Assembly: GCA_965217265.1 (NCBI GenBank)
Contig: CBDCHP010000003.1
Location: 47,570-111,569 of the forward strand
Direction: 5' to 3'
DNA length: 64,000 nucleotides
Source: JAGRGG01 sp965217265
GTDB taxonomy: Bacteria; Pseudomonadota; Alphaproteobacteria; Geminicoccales; Geminicoccaceae
In this document: positions 38,978-47,964 of the stretch, in pieces
How positions within the stretch are numbered: the first letter of the stretch is position 1
How the letters are laid out: each line of letters starts with the position of its first letter
The notes under the pieces: model-generated
The model's input: only the letters and a program-made list of their open reading frames with translations
Databases searched by the model: none
Told to the model about the DNA's origin: nothing
Translations under genes and position numbers: made by a program

Positions 38978-40290
38978 AGGGCCGGCCCCATGAGCAGGTT
39001 CGGCAACCAGAGCGCGATGCCGGGGAACAGCGACAAGAGCACGATGCCGAGCACCATGCACAAAACGAAGGGCAGAGCGCCCCACAAGATCGTCGGCAGG
39101 CGCACGTCGGGGGTGATGCCGTTGATAACGAAGAGGTTGAGGCCGACCGGCGGCGTGATCAGGCCGATCTCCATGTTGATCGTCAAGATGACGGCGAACC
39201 AGATCGGGTCGAAGCCCAAGGACGTGATGATCGGCAACAGCGTCGGCGCCGTCATCAAGATGATCGCCACGGGCGGCAGGAAGAAGCCGGCGACGAGCAG
39301 GAACAGGTTGATGATGCCCATCACCAGCCAGCGGTTGATGTCGAGATCCGCGATGCTCATCGCCAGCGTCTGGGTGATGAACAGGGTCGACATCATGTAG
39401 CTGAACAGTTCAGACGCCGCGATGATCATGAGGATCATCACCGACTCGCGCATGGCGTCCCTGAACACGTCGAAGATCGGCCCCGGACGCCAGACCCGAT
39501 AGATCAGGGCGACGAGCAGGATGCAGAACAAGGCACCCACCCCCGCCGCCTCGGAGGGCGTCGCCACCCCGCCGTAGAGCACGTAGAGGATGCCGACGAT
39601 GACGATGAGGAACGGCAGCACCTTGGGCAGCACGACGAGCTTTTGCTTCAAGGTGTAGTGCAGGTCGGGATCGACGAAGCTGTAGCCTTGCAACCTGGCC
39701 GAGATCAGGCCCCAGGCGATGAAGAGGGCCATGAGCATCAAGCCCGGCACCACGCCCGCGAGGAACAGCCGGCCGATCGAGGATTCGGTCGCGATGCCGT
39801 AGACGATCATCGTCACCGAGGGCGGGATCAGGATGCCGAGCGTACCGCCGGCGGCGATCGAGCCGGTGGCGACGCTGTCGGGGTAGCCCCGCTGGCGCAT
39901 CTCGGGGATGCCCATCTTGCCGATCGCGGCACAAGTGGCGGGCGAGGAGCCGGAGAGGGCGGCGAACAGGCCGCAGGCGCCGATGTTCGAGATCATCAGC
40001 CCGCCCGGCACCTTGTAGAGCCAGCGGTCCAAGGCGAGGTAGAGGTCGGAGCCGGCCCGGCTGCTCGCCACCACGCCGCCCATGACGATGAACATCGGGA
40101 TCGAGAGCAGCGTGAAGGAATTGAGCGAGTCGAAGAAGATGTCGGCGGTGAAGCCGAGCGAACCCCAGCCGTCGAAGGCGACGAGGAAGCCGATCGCGAC
40201 GAGGCCGAGCGCGAAGGCGACCGGCACGCCGGTGAGCAGGATCACGGTCGTCGCCAGCGCGATCCACAAGCCGATCGTGAGTTCGCTCAA
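38974..40290 (-). CDS. matM: TRAP transporter large permease (malonate)
   Basis: 438 residues from TTG 40290, placed by GAGGAGG upstream and by a TTGA overlap with the matQ stop. A DctM-type protein with about 12 membrane segments; blocks include ALSGSSPATCAAIGKMGIPEM and GTLGILIPPSVTMIVYG, the substrate-loop motifs of TRAP large subunits, and GLITPPVGLNLFVI near the end. It forms the sodium-coupled membrane unit with MatQ and takes malonate from MatP. Substrate is inferred from the matAB genes in the same operon. Confidence 0.92.
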   Translation of the reverse strand: MSELTIGLWIALATTVILLTGVPVAFALGLVAIGFLVAFDGWGSLGFTADIFFDSLNSFTLLSIPMFIVMGGVVASSRAGSDLYLALDRWLYKVPGGLMISNIGACGLFAALSGSSPATCAAIGKMGIPEMRQRGYPDSVATGSIAAGGTLGILIPPSVTMIVYGIATESSIGRLFLAGVVPGLMLMALFIAWGLISARLQGYSFVDPDLHYTLKQKLVVLPKVLPFLIVIVGILYVLYGGVATPSEAAGVGALFCILLVALIYRVWRPGPIFDVFRDAMRESVMILMIIAASELFSYMMSTLFITQTLAMSIADLDINRWLVMGIINLFLLVAGFFLPPVAIILMTAPTLLPIITSLGFDPIWFAVILTINMEIGLITPPVGLNLFVINGITPDVRLPTILWGALPFVLCMVLGIVLLSLFPGIALWLPNLLMGPAL

Positions 40291-40892
40291 GGCCGGTCCT
40301 CCTCGATACCGAACGGCGCCTCGCGGCCGGTGACGAGGGCCGCGATGTCGGCCGCGTATTGCAGGCACATCAGCCCCATGCCGATCGGCATGGTGAGCCT
40401 GGGGATCCACAAAGGCGGCGCCCAGACCGTGGCGCCCGTCTCGCCCGTGACCCAGGTCTCGTGGAAGAACCCCCAGCCCTGCCACGTCAGCAGCGCGCAG
40501 AACAGGAGCCCGAGCCCGGCGGCGAGGAGGGCGAGCGCGAAGCGGGCCGCGCGGGGCAGGTAGATCGGCAGCAAGTCGACGTTGACGTGGCCGCGGGTCA
40601 GCAAGACGTAGGGGCTGCCCAAGAAGGTCGCGGCGATCAGCGCGTAGGTGACGAACTCGTGCTGCCAGACGGCGGACGACACCAGGACGTAGCGGACGAA
40701 GACGAGGTGGCAGACGACGAGCACGCCGGCCAGGAGCAAGAGCACGCTCACCACGCCCAAGGCCGTCGAGACGACGCGCACGGCGTCGATGAAGGCGCCG
40801 ACGGCACCGCCCCCCGGACGGGCGGGGTGATCCCCGCCGGCAGCAGCGCGCTGCCGCGTGGCTTTGAGCGGGCCGGCGTCGTCGCGGGCCAC
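40287..40892 (-). CDS. matQ: TRAP transporter small permease (malonate)
   Basis: 201 residues from GTG 40892, five bases after the matP stop. DctQ-type four-helix membrane protein: helices near residues 37-60, 70-95 (with FVRYVLVSSAVWQHEF), 110-135 and 160-180. The N-terminal 30 residues are poorly conserved and rich in Ala/Gly, so the true start could be further in. Partner of the large permease downstream. Confidence 0.87.
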   Translation of the reverse strand: MARDDAGPLKATRQRAAAGGDHPARPGGGAVGAFIDAVRVVSTALGVVSVLLLLAGVLVVCHLVFVRYVLVSSAVWQHEFVTYALIAATFLGSPYVLLTRGHVNVDLLPIYLPRAARFALALLAAGLGLLFCALLTWQGWGFFHETWVTGETGATVWAPPLWIPRLTMPIGMGLMCLQYAADIAALVTGREAPFGIEEDRP

Positions 40893-40897
40893 GCCGG

Positions 40898-41893
40898 CTA
40901 CTCGACCGCCAACGCCTTGTCGAGGATTTCCTGGCCGCCCTCGACGTTCTCGGCGAAGTCCTTGTAGGAGGACTCCTTGGCGACCTCGAGCCACTGATTG
41001 AAGGTCGCCTCGTCCATCTGGTCGACCTGGACACCGGCCTGCTCGAACGTCTCGACCAGCGTCTGGTCCAGCTTCTGCGCCTCGTTGAAGAAGTAGTCTT
41101 CGGCCTTCTGGCTCGCGTCCATCAGCGCCTGCTGCTGCTCTTGGGTCAGGCTATCGAACTTGTCCTTGGCCATCAAGACGGGCTCGTACATGAACCACAA
41201 GGCGTAGTCGCCGGGGGGCGTCAGGCACTTCACCTGCTCGAAGATCCGGTACGAGACGAAGGAGCCCGAGGAGGTGTTGGCGCCGTCGAGCACGCCGGTC
41301 TGCAGGCCGGTGTAGATCTCCGAGGACGGCATGGAGCTGATCGAGGCGCCCGCCTTGACCAGCATCTGCTCGAAGGCGGGGCCGGCCGCGCGCATCACCT
41401 TGCCGCCCGCCTCCTCCGGCGTCGTGATGCAGCCGTCGCGGCCGACGAAGCCGCCCGCCAGCCAAGCGTCGGACAGGACGATGATGCCGTTGTCCTCGAT
41501 GATCCCCTTGATCTCCTCCATGTAGGGCGAGTCGTTCAGGCGCTTGGCGTGCTCGTGGTTCTTGACGAGGCCCGGCATCAAGGTGGCGCTGAACTGCGGG
41601 TGCTTGCCCGAGGCGTAGTCGAGCGGGAAGGCGGAGATGTCGATCTGGCCCGCCTGCATCGCGTCCCACTGCTGCGTCGCCTTGACCAGCGAGCCGCCGG
41701 GATAGACGCGGATCTTGAGACCCACGTCGGCGTTCGCGGCCTCGCGGGCGATGATCTGCACCATCTCGTCGCGCACGTCGCCCTTGCCGCCCGGCCACTG
41801 GTGCGCGGCCTTGAGCGTCACGTCCTGCGCCGCGGCGGTGGTGGCGAGCAGGGCGACGGTGAGGGCGGCGAACCCGCCTAAGCCTTTACGCAT
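40898..41893 (-). CDS. matP: TRAP transporter substrate-binding protein (malonate)
   Basis: 331 residues with a Sec signal ending near TTAAAQD (residue 23). DctP-type motifs: LKAAHQWPGG at the mature start, KIRVYPGGSLVKATQQWDAMQAGQIDI spread across residues 60-86, and the Arg in GGKVMRAAGPAFEQ that binds the substrate carboxylate in TRAP receptors. First gene of the malonate operon; its upstream region carries the operator candidates shared with divergent matR. Confidence 0.92.
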   Translation of the reverse strand: MRKGLGGFAALTVALLATTAAAQDVTLKAAHQWPGGKGDVRDEMVQIIAREAANADVGLKIRVYPGGSLVKATQQWDAMQAGQIDISAFPLDYASGKHPQFSATLMPGLVKNHEHAKRLNDSPYMEEIKGIIEDNGIIVLSDAWLAGGFVGRDGCITTPEEAGGKVMRAAGPAFEQMLVKAGASISSMPSSEIYTGLQTGVLDGANTSSGSFVSYRIFEQVKCLTPPGDYALWFMYEPVLMAKDKFDSLTQEQQQALMDASQKAEDYFFNEAQKLDQTLVETFEQAGVQVDQMDEATFNQWLEVAKESSYKDFAENVEGGQEILDKALAVE

Positions 41894-41985
41894 GTTTTGC
41901 CTCCATGAGCGTTGCTTTGTTCTTGAGCACGCACATCGCTACACAGCCCGACGCGCCTTGGCTTTACACGATGACAACGGGCTGT

Positions 41986-42000
41986 ATCCTTGTCAAGGAT
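41986..42000. promoter_or_regulatory. Perfect 7-1-7 inverted repeat in the matP-matR gap
   Basis: ATCCTTGTCAAGGAT is a perfect palindrome around one central base. It is nested in a wider inverted repeat CTGTAT (41982-41987) / ATACAG (42007-42012). It sits about 95 bases ahead of matP and close in front of matR, a likely operator or promoter site. Confidence 0.5.
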
Positions 42001-42021
42001 TTAAAAATACAGGATCGGATA

Positions 42022-42033
42022 TCTTGTATACAA
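42022..42033. promoter_or_regulatory. MatR operator candidate
   Basis: TCTTGTATACAA contains the palindrome TTGTATACAA, the shape bound by FCD-type GntR regulators. From memory, the rhizobial MatR operator is TCTTGTA/TACACGA, and the first eleven bases here agree. It overlaps the probable TTG start codon of matR, which would allow direct autoregulation. The identity of the binding protein is inferred. Confidence 0.6.
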
Positions 42034-42698
42034 TCGGCGACAAACGCGCGGCGCATGAGCTGCGTACCGCCCTTGAAGAGGACATCGCGACCGGTCGGGC
42101 AGCACCGGGGGCGCGGCTCGACGAGGCGGGGTTGGCGGCGCGCTTCGGCGTCTCGCGCACCCCGGTGCGCGAGGCGTTGCAGGGGCTCGCCGCCGACGGG
42201 CTCGTCACGCTGCGGCCCCGGCGCGGCGCCGTCGTCGCGGCACCCGACATCGCCGAATTGGTCGCGCTGTTCGAGACGATGGCGGAATTCGAAGCGTCAT
42301 GCGCGGGGCTCGCGGCGCGGCGGATGGACGAGGCCGGCCACGCCAAGCTGCGGGCGATCCTGACGGCGTGCGACGATCCCGTGCGGGCGGGCGACGCCGA
42401 AGCCTACTACGTCCTCAACGTTATCCTGCACGAAGCGATCTACGACGGCGGCGGCAATCTTGTGCTGGCGCTGACGACGCGCCGGCTGCGCAACCGCCTC
42501 GCCCCTTACCGGCGGCTGCAACTGCGCAGCCCGCGCCGGCTCGTGGCGTCGCACGCGGAGCACGGTCGCCTCGTCGCCGCGATCATCGCCGGCGACGAGG
42601 CCCGCGCCCGCGCGCGCACGGCGGCACACGTCGGCGTGCAGGGCGAGCGGTTCGGCGACTTCCTCGCCGGACTGACCCCGGCGCTTCGGGCCGGTTGA
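42024..42698 (+). CDS. matR: GntR-family regulator of malonate genes
   Basis: 224 residues from TTG 42024 (no ATG or GTG gives a sensible N-terminus). A winged helix lies at about residues 10-75 with LDEAGLAARFGVSRTPVREALQGLAADGLV, followed by an all-helical FCD effector domain containing the metal/ligand residues in YVLNVILHEAIYDGGGN and SHAEHGRLV. It is divergent from the matPQMAB operon and should repress or activate it in response to malonate or malonyl-CoA, like rhizobial MatR. The start codon lies inside the operator candidate. Confidence 0.85.
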   Translation: MYTIGDKRAAHELRTALEEDIATGRAAPGARLDEAGLAARFGVSRTPVREALQGLAADGLVTLRPRRGAVVAAPDIAELVALFETMAEFEASCAGLAARRMDEAGHAKLRAILTACDDPVRAGDAEAYYVLNVILHEAIYDGGGNLVLALTTRRLRNRLAPYRRLQLRSPRRLVASHAEHGRLVAAIIAGDEARARARTAAHVGVQGERFGDFLAGLTPALRAG

Positions 42699-42752
42699 CG
42701 CTTCGCAGGGCTCTGAAACCTGCTTCGATCGCCATCAAGGCCAGCCCTGACG

Positions 42753-42783
42753 AAAAAAGGCCGCGGGGACGTGCCCCGCGGCC
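42753..42783 (-). terminator. Intrinsic terminator, leftward
   Basis: GGCCGCGGGG (42759-42768) pairs with CCCCGCGGCC (42774-42783) over a 5-base loop, and on the minus strand the hairpin is followed directly by six T (A-run 42753-42758). This is a textbook terminator for leftward transcription. The nearest leftward gene ends at 43078, with palindromic element C in between. Confidence 0.85.
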
Positions 42784-42823
42784 AGTTCGATAGGGAGGAA
42801 ACGCCTCAAGTCGAGTGTCGGCA

Positions 42824-42847
42824 GGTGAAGCGCTCCGCGGCTTCACC
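42824..42847. other. Hairpin in the gap after matR
   Basis: GGTGAAGC (42824-42831) pairs with GCTTCACC (42840-42847). It lies between the matR stop and element C in a 379-base gap (42699-43077) that has no gene. The stretch 42865-42945 is AT-rich. The hairpin may be part of the 3' end of the leftward glycosidase transcript. Confidence 0.4.
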
Positions 42848-42945
42848 GTCCTGAACACCCGACCTGTTTCTACTATTAATTGATATACGTCAAATATTAT
42901 CGTCTAAAATACCCGAGGGATTTTTGGTAAATGTCATCCTTGAGA

Positions 42946-43080
42946 TGAACGCTTCGCGTCCGCTGCGCGGGGCTTTTCTCTCTTTTTTGCCAGTGCTGCT
43001 GCAAGAGATTGGCCTCAACGCCGAGGGCCAGCCTCGAATAAAAGTGGGAAAGAGAAGAAGAAAGCCCCGCGCAGCGTTCA
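42946..43080. repeat. Dispersed palindromic element, copy C
   Basis: 135 bp. Left end TGAACGCTTCGCGTCCGCTG, T-rich tract CTCTCTTTTTTGCC, core GCCGAGGGCCAGCC, A-rich tract GGGAAAGAGAAG and right arm CCCCGCGCAGCGTTCA. The right terminal TGA (minus strand, 43078-43080) is the stop codon of the GH13 gene. It lies between that gene and its probable terminator at 42753-42783, which suggests insertion. Confidence 0.85.
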
Positions 43081-44664
43081 CCCACGCCCCCGCAACAACA
43101 CCCCCTCGTCGGCGCGCAGGTCGAGGACGCCCTGCACGACGCCGGTCCGATCCAGGTGGGTCGAGACGACGGCCTCCCAGTCACCCTCGGGCAGGTCGAA
43201 GGCGATGGCTTGATCCTTGAAGTTGAGAACGACCAGGTAGGTCTCGCCGCCGCCTTCGCGGCGATAGGCTAGGAGCGGCGGTGCCGCATCGAGGAGGGCG
43301 ATGTCGCCGACGCTCAAGGCCGGCGCCCCGCGCCGCCGTTCGAGCAGGACCCGGTGCAGGGCCAGCATCGAGTGCGGGTCTTGCGCCTGCGCCGCGACGT
43401 TGCCGCGCGCGTCGCCGACCGGCAGCCAGGGTTCGACGTCGCTGAAGCCGGCGAACGGCGCGTCGTCCCAGAGCATCGGCGTGCGTTCGGGGTCGCGGCC
43501 GACGCCGATGCCAGGGTTGCCGATCTCGGCCGGGTCTTGGATGCGATCGGGCGGGATCGCCACGTTCTCCATGCCGACCTCCTCGCCGTAGTAGAGGGTC
43601 GGCGTGCCGCGCAGGGTCAAGAGCAGCATCGCGGCGACGCGGGCCTGAGCCGTCCCGATCCGGCTCGCGACCCGGTGGTTGTCGTGGTTGCCCAAAACCC
43701 AGTTCGGCCAAGCCCCCTTGGGCAGCAACGCCTCGTAGTCGCGGATCAGGCGCCCGACGGCGGCGGCGTCCCAGTCGGTGAGCAGGAGGTGGAAGTTGAA
43801 GGGCATGTGCACGCCCCTCATGTCCCGCCCGTAATAGGCGACGAGACGCTCCAGCGGCAGGTAGATCTCGCCGATGAGCACGCGCCCGTCGAACGCGTCG
43901 ACGACGCGGCGCATCCCCTCGATCAGGCCGAACACCTCCGGCCGATCGGTGGTGTAGAGCGGCAGGTGGCGATCGTAGGTGCGAATGCCCTCGTGCCAGT
44001 CGGGGTTCGAGGGGTTGTCGCGGAACGCTTCGTCCTTGACGATGTGCCAGATGACGTCGACGCGAAACCCGTCGACGCCCTTGGCGAGCCAGAAGCGCAG
44101 CACGTCGTGCATCGCCGCCTGGACCTCGGGGTTGCGCCAGTTGAGGTCGGGCTGCTCGGGCAGGAAGGCGTGGTGGTAGTACTGGCCCGTCGCCGCGTCG
44201 AAGGTCCAGGCGTTGCCGCCGAAATTGGCGAGCCAGTTGTTGGGCGGGCCGCCGTCCGGGGCCGGATCGCGCCAGATGTACCAGTCGCGCTTGGGATTGT
44301 CGCGCGAGCTTCGGCTCTCCAGGAACCAGGGGTGTTGGTTCGAGCTGTGGTTGGGCACGAAGTCGAGGATCAGCTTCAGGCCCTTCGCGTGCGCGTCGGC
44401 GAGCAGGCGGTCGAAATCGGCCATCGCGCCGAACATCGGGTGGACGTCGCAATAGTCGGCGACGTCGTAGCCGAAGTCGGCCATCGGCGAGGGGTAGATC
44501 GGCGAGAGCCACAAGGCGTCGACGCCGAGGTCGACCAAATGGTCGAGGCGGCGGCGGATCCCCTCCAGGTCGCCGATCCCGTCGTTGTCGGTGTCCTGGT
44601 ACGAGCGTGGATAGACTTGGTAGACGACGCCTTTCTGCCACCAAGCGAAACCCTCGTCCCTCAT
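43078..44664 (-). CDS. GH13 alpha-glucosidase / oligo-1,6-glucosidase-like
   Basis: 528 residues from ATG 44664, which has AAAGGA 7 bases upstream and overlaps the previous stop as ATGA. GH13 motifs: LDFVPNHSSNQHPWF, nucleophile Asp in GVDGFRVDVIWHIVKD, acid Glu in VLIGEIYLP and Asp in VLGNHDNHR. The layout (PRSYQDTDNDGIGDL start, LPEQPDLNWRNPEV) is that of GH13_23/31 alpha-glucosidases, which hydrolyse maltose, isomaltose or sucrose-type bonds. It pairs with the upstream GH13 gene. Exact substrate is not assignable. Confidence 0.88.
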   Translation of the reverse strand: MRDEGFAWWQKGVVYQVYPRSYQDTDNDGIGDLEGIRRRLDHLVDLGVDALWLSPIYPSPMADFGYDVADYCDVHPMFGAMADFDRLLADAHAKGLKLILDFVPNHSSNQHPWFLESRSSRDNPKRDWYIWRDPAPDGGPPNNWLANFGGNAWTFDAATGQYYHHAFLPEQPDLNWRNPEVQAAMHDVLRFWLAKGVDGFRVDVIWHIVKDEAFRDNPSNPDWHEGIRTYDRHLPLYTTDRPEVFGLIEGMRRVVDAFDGRVLIGEIYLPLERLVAYYGRDMRGVHMPFNFHLLLTDWDAAAVGRLIRDYEALLPKGAWPNWVLGNHDNHRVASRIGTAQARVAAMLLLTLRGTPTLYYGEEVGMENVAIPPDRIQDPAEIGNPGIGVGRDPERTPMLWDDAPFAGFSDVEPWLPVGDARGNVAAQAQDPHSMLALHRVLLERRRGAPALSVGDIALLDAAPPLLAYRREGGGETYLVVLNFKDQAIAFDLPEGDWEAVVSTHLDRTGVVQGVLDLRADEGVLLRGRG

Positions 44665-46337
44665 GCGCGTCCTTTCGGTTCCGTGGTCGATCGCACGGGG
44701 CAAAGCCAGCGATAGCCGTAGCCGTCAAGGGCGACGTCGAGCGTACCGTCCTCGGCGAGGCTGAAATCGCCGGCGCCGAAGCGATCCTCGCAACCCGCCC
44801 AGCCGGGTTCGCCCAAGCCGAGCGACGTCTTGACCGGCTTGGCGCCGAGGTTGTGGACGGCGACCACGACCGCCTCGCCGTCGTCGTAGCAGAGCGCCAA
44901 GACGGCGGGCTCGGCGGCGTCGAGCACGCTAGGCTTGGCAAGACCGATCAACGGCGTCTCGCGCCGGACGCGGATCAGCGCCGTCATCCAGTGCAGGAGC
45001 GAGTCGCGGTCGCGCCGCTGGTCGGCGACGTTGATCGATTCCGGACCCCAGCGTTTGCCGGGCACGACCGGGCGGCGCAGATCCTTGGGTGTTGCGGTCG
45101 AGAAGCCGGCCGTCTTTCCCGCCGTCCACTGCATCGGCGATCGGACGCTCATCCGGCCCTCGATGTCGAGGTTCTCGGCCATGCCGATCTCCTCGCCGTA
45201 GAACAGGACCGCAGCACCCGGCAGCGCCGCGTTGAGGGCGTAGGTCATGCGGATGCGCGCCTGATCGCCGTCCAGCATGGTCGGCAGGCGGCGCCGGAGG
45301 CCGCGGCCGAAGAGCTGCATCGCGGGCTTCGGCCCGAACGCCTTGAAGGCCTCGTCGCGCTCGGCCTCGGTCAGCTTGTCGAGCGACCATTCGTCGTGGT
45401 TGCGCACGAAATTGGCCCAAGCGCTCTCCTCGGGCAGGGACGGCAGCGTGCGTAAGGAATGGACGATCGGGCCGGCGTCGCCGCGCACGAGCGAGAGCGC
45501 CATCGCTTGGTTGAGGTTGAAGTTGAGGCACATGTGCAATTCGTCGCCGTCCTCGTCGCCGAAGAAGCGGCGTACCCCCTCGGGCAGCAGGTTGACCTCG
45601 CCCAGCAAGATGGCGTCGCCGCGCCGGCGGCCCATGAAGGCGCGCAGATCCCGCAGCCAGTCGTGCGGGGCGAAGTCCTCGGGGTTCTCCATCCCCGCCG
45701 TTTCGAGCAGGAAGGGCACGGCGTCGACGCGAAAGCCGGACAGGCCGAGTTCGAGCCAGAAGCCGACGATGCGGCGGATCTCCGCCCGCACGGCCGGATT
45801 GGCGACGTTGAGGTCGGGCTGGTGCTTGTAGAAGCGGTGCAGGTAATAGGCCTTCGCCGTCTCGTCCCAGGCCCAGTTGCTGTTCTCCTCGTCCGGAAAG
45901 ACGATGCCTTCCGGCCCGTCCTTCGGGATCGCGTCGCGCCAGACGTACCAGTCACGGTAGGACGAGGCGGGATCGCTGCGCGACGCCTGAAACCAGGGGT
46001 GCTCGCGCGAGGTGTGGTTGACGACGAGGTCGGCGATGACCCGCAGGCCCCGCGCGCGCGCCATGCGCACGACCTCGACGAAGTCGCCCAAGGAGCCCAA
46101 ACGCGGGTCGACGCTGTAGTAGTCGGCGATGTCGTAACCGTCGTCGCGGTTCGGGCTCGGGTAGAAGGGCATCAGCCAAAGGCAGTCGACGCCCAAGCCG
46201 GCCAGATGGTCGAGACGGCGGGCGAGGCCCTGAAAGTCGCCGCTACCGTCGCCGTCCGAATCCTGGAAAGTCTCGATGTCGAGGCAGTAGAAAACCGCGT
46301 TCTTCCACCATAAATCGCCGCCCTGATCGATGCCCAT
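44661..46337 (-). CDS. GH13 trehalose-synthase-like enzyme without maltokinase domain
   Basis: 558 residues from ATG 46337 with AAGGAGC 9 bases upstream. Motifs: DLVVNHTSREHPWF, nucleophile Asp in LSGFRVDAVPFLLETAGM, acid Glu in ILLGEVNLLPEG, and FVRNHDEWSLDKL; MSVRSPMQWTAGKTAGFS is typical of TreS and related GH13_16 enzymes. It could isomerise maltose/trehalose or act as an amylase. It is more divergent than the TreS half of the fusion at 23190 and appears to be a second paralogue. Co-translated with the alpha-glucosidase downstream. Confidence 0.82.
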   Translation of the reverse strand: MGIDQGGDLWWKNAVFYCLDIETFQDSDGDGSGDFQGLARRLDHLAGLGVDCLWLMPFYPSPNRDDGYDIADYYSVDPRLGSLGDFVEVVRMARARGLRVIADLVVNHTSREHPWFQASRSDPASSYRDWYVWRDAIPKDGPEGIVFPDEENSNWAWDETAKAYYLHRFYKHQPDLNVANPAVRAEIRRIVGFWLELGLSGFRVDAVPFLLETAGMENPEDFAPHDWLRDLRAFMGRRRGDAILLGEVNLLPEGVRRFFGDEDGDELHMCLNFNLNQAMALSLVRGDAGPIVHSLRTLPSLPEESAWANFVRNHDEWSLDKLTEAERDEAFKAFGPKPAMQLFGRGLRRRLPTMLDGDQARIRMTYALNAALPGAAVLFYGEEIGMAENLDIEGRMSVRSPMQWTAGKTAGFSTATPKDLRRPVVPGKRWGPESINVADQRRDRDSLLHWMTALIRVRRETPLIGLAKPSVLDAAEPAVLALCYDDGEAVVVAVHNLGAKPVKTSLGLGEPGWAGCEDRFGAGDFSLAEDGTLDVALDGYGYRWLCPVRSTTEPKGRA

Positions 46338-46427
46338 AGGTCGTTGCTCCTTACATCTTCTGCTAAGTGGAACCATGCGGGAAGGGTCGACGTTCCTAAA
46401 AGGGCAACGAAACAGGAACACATCACG

Positions 46428-46649
46428 ATGTCGAACAACCCGAAAACACCCGATCCCGACGCGGCCTCGAACGTTCAGAAGGATCCCGACGCGTGGACGA
46501 CCGGCGACGAGCCGATGACCGGGGCGCAGGCGTCCTACCTCAAGACGCTCTGCGAGCAGGCCAACGAACCGTTCGACGATAAGCTGAGCAAGGCTGACGC
46601 CTCGAAGCGGATCGACGCCTTACAGCAGAAGACGGGGCGAGGGAAGTAA
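46428..46649 (+). CDS. DUF3072 small protein
   Basis: 73 residues starting MSNNPKTPDPDAASN. The core DPDAWTTGDEPMTGAQASYL followed by LCEQANEPFDDKLSKADASK matches the DUF3072 family, small highly charged proteins of unknown role common in proteobacteria and actinobacteria, often near stress genes. No signal or membrane segment. The upstream AGGAACA is a modest ribosome site. Divergent from the GH13 pair. Confidence 0.85.
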   Translation: MSNNPKTPDPDAASNVQKDPDAWTTGDEPMTGAQASYLKTLCEQANEPFDDKLSKADASKRIDALQQKTGRGK

Positions 46650-47125
46650 TACTCGCCGTGTCCCACGAAGCGGGGCGGGCAAGCTGTGCCGGATCCGTCC
46701 CGCTTTGCCGGGGGTTAGTCTCGACATTGAAGTTGGCTCGACGTAGGGTTCATTCAGCGAGAACTATAGAGCGACGGGACAGCTAAGCCAGTTGGCGTGA
46801 GACTCCTTCGCGCTCCCCCCATTCCTACGCTTGGAATTAGACGCCAACGTTTAAGGCCTTACTGTCGCATGTACACGATGAAATGCAGCATGTGACGCAG
46901 ATTGGTCTACGTTGGAGAAAAACCCCATACGACGCCTAGAGTACATTTTAAATAGTTTCGTTCATTCTCATAACACCAAGGAGTAGTTTCTAAATAATAG
47001 GCCAACTTGCCTGCCGATTGGGATCACCTCGAGTGACAATTTTAATTGACGCTTCTTCATGTCAGAGTACATGGACAGAACAGGGTTTTGGAAAGCCGTG
47101 AACGAGATTCTGCTGGAGGACTGTC
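46650..47125. other. Gene-free region before the decayed puf genes
   Basis: 476 bases with no convincing gene. GC content falls towards the right end (about 46920-47060 is AT-rich), unlike the rest of the window. No pufB/pufA light-harvesting peptide could be recognised. A ribosome-site-like TGGAGGA at 47114-47120 stands just before the pufL remnant. Confidence 0.5.
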
Positions 47126-47927
47126 ATGCCCATGCTGAGTTTCGAGCGCAAGTACCGGGTGCCGGGCGGCACCCTAATCGGCGGCTCGCTGTTCGATTTC
47201 TGGGCGGTCCCTTCTACGTCGGCTTCCTCGAGGTGGCGACCGCCTTCTTCGCCGTCCTCGGCACCGCGCTGATCCTCTACGGGGCGGCGGTCGGCCCGAC
47301 CTGGAACATCTGGCGGATCGAGATCGCACCGCCCGACTTGAGCTACGGCCTCGCGCCGATCAAGGCGGGCGGGCTCTGGCAGGCGGTCACCGTCTGCGCC
47401 ATCGGCGCCTTCGTCTCGTGGGCGCTGCGCCAAGTCGAGATCTGCCGAAAGCTCGCCATCGGCTACCACGTACCACTCGCCTTCTCGGCGGCGATCTTCG
47501 CCTACGTCACGCCGGTGGTGATCCGCCCGGTCATGCCGGATGCTTAGGGTCACGGTTTTCCCTACAGCACCTTTGGCCACCTCGACTGAGTGTCGAACGT
47601 CGGCTACCAGTACCTGCACTTCCACTACAATCCCGCACACATGCTCGTGGTTACTTTCTTCTTCGGAACGACGCTGATTCTGGCGATGCACGGCGGCGTC
47701 ATCTTGTCGATCGTCAATTCGCCAAGAGGTGAGCCCGTCAAGTACGGGCAGCACGAGACCAGTATTTTCGCGATACGATCTTCTACTCGATCGGCCCGCT
47801 CGGCATCCACCGCCTCGGCTGGTTCGCGGCGATCAACACGGGCTTTTGGAGCGCGGTGTGCATCATCATCAGCGGCCTCTTCTTGGTCGAGGGCTGGCCG
47901 TACTGGTACCTGCAACTGCCATTTTGA
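47126..47927 (+). pseudogene. pufL: Photosynthetic reaction centre L subunit, decayed
   Basis: Starts MPMLSFERKYRVPGGTLIGG, the PufL N-terminus, and can be followed over its whole length of about 267 codons in pieces: GPTWNIWRIEIAPPDLSYGL, SWALRQVEICRKLAIGYHVP, SNVGYQYLHFHYNPAHM, then DTIFYSIGPLGIHRLGWFA and a C-terminus ending YLQLPF. Frame is lost near 47203 and again near 47770, each by one base. Two in-frame stops (TAG 47545-47547, TGA 47587-47589) stand where PufL has Trp (GAWGHG and HLDWVSN), both explained by G-to-A changes. The His ligands of bacteriochlorophyll and iron are still present. The gene is clearly dead but recently so. Confidence 0.95.
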
Positions 47928-47964
47928 AACCACATGGGCCCGTCCAGGCCTGGCGGGGGGTTGA

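Noticed and set aside
46650..47125. Light-harvesting pufBA genes ahead of pufL
   Set aside because: Neither strand gives the short helix-His peptides of LH alpha or beta chains; only AT-rich sequence is present.
47059..47547. A 162-residue intact membrane protein
   Set aside because: The frame opens upstream of PufL and shifts into PufL after the first 45 residues. The true N-terminus is in another frame, and the C-terminus is a Trp-to-stop change, so this is part of the pufL pseudogene.
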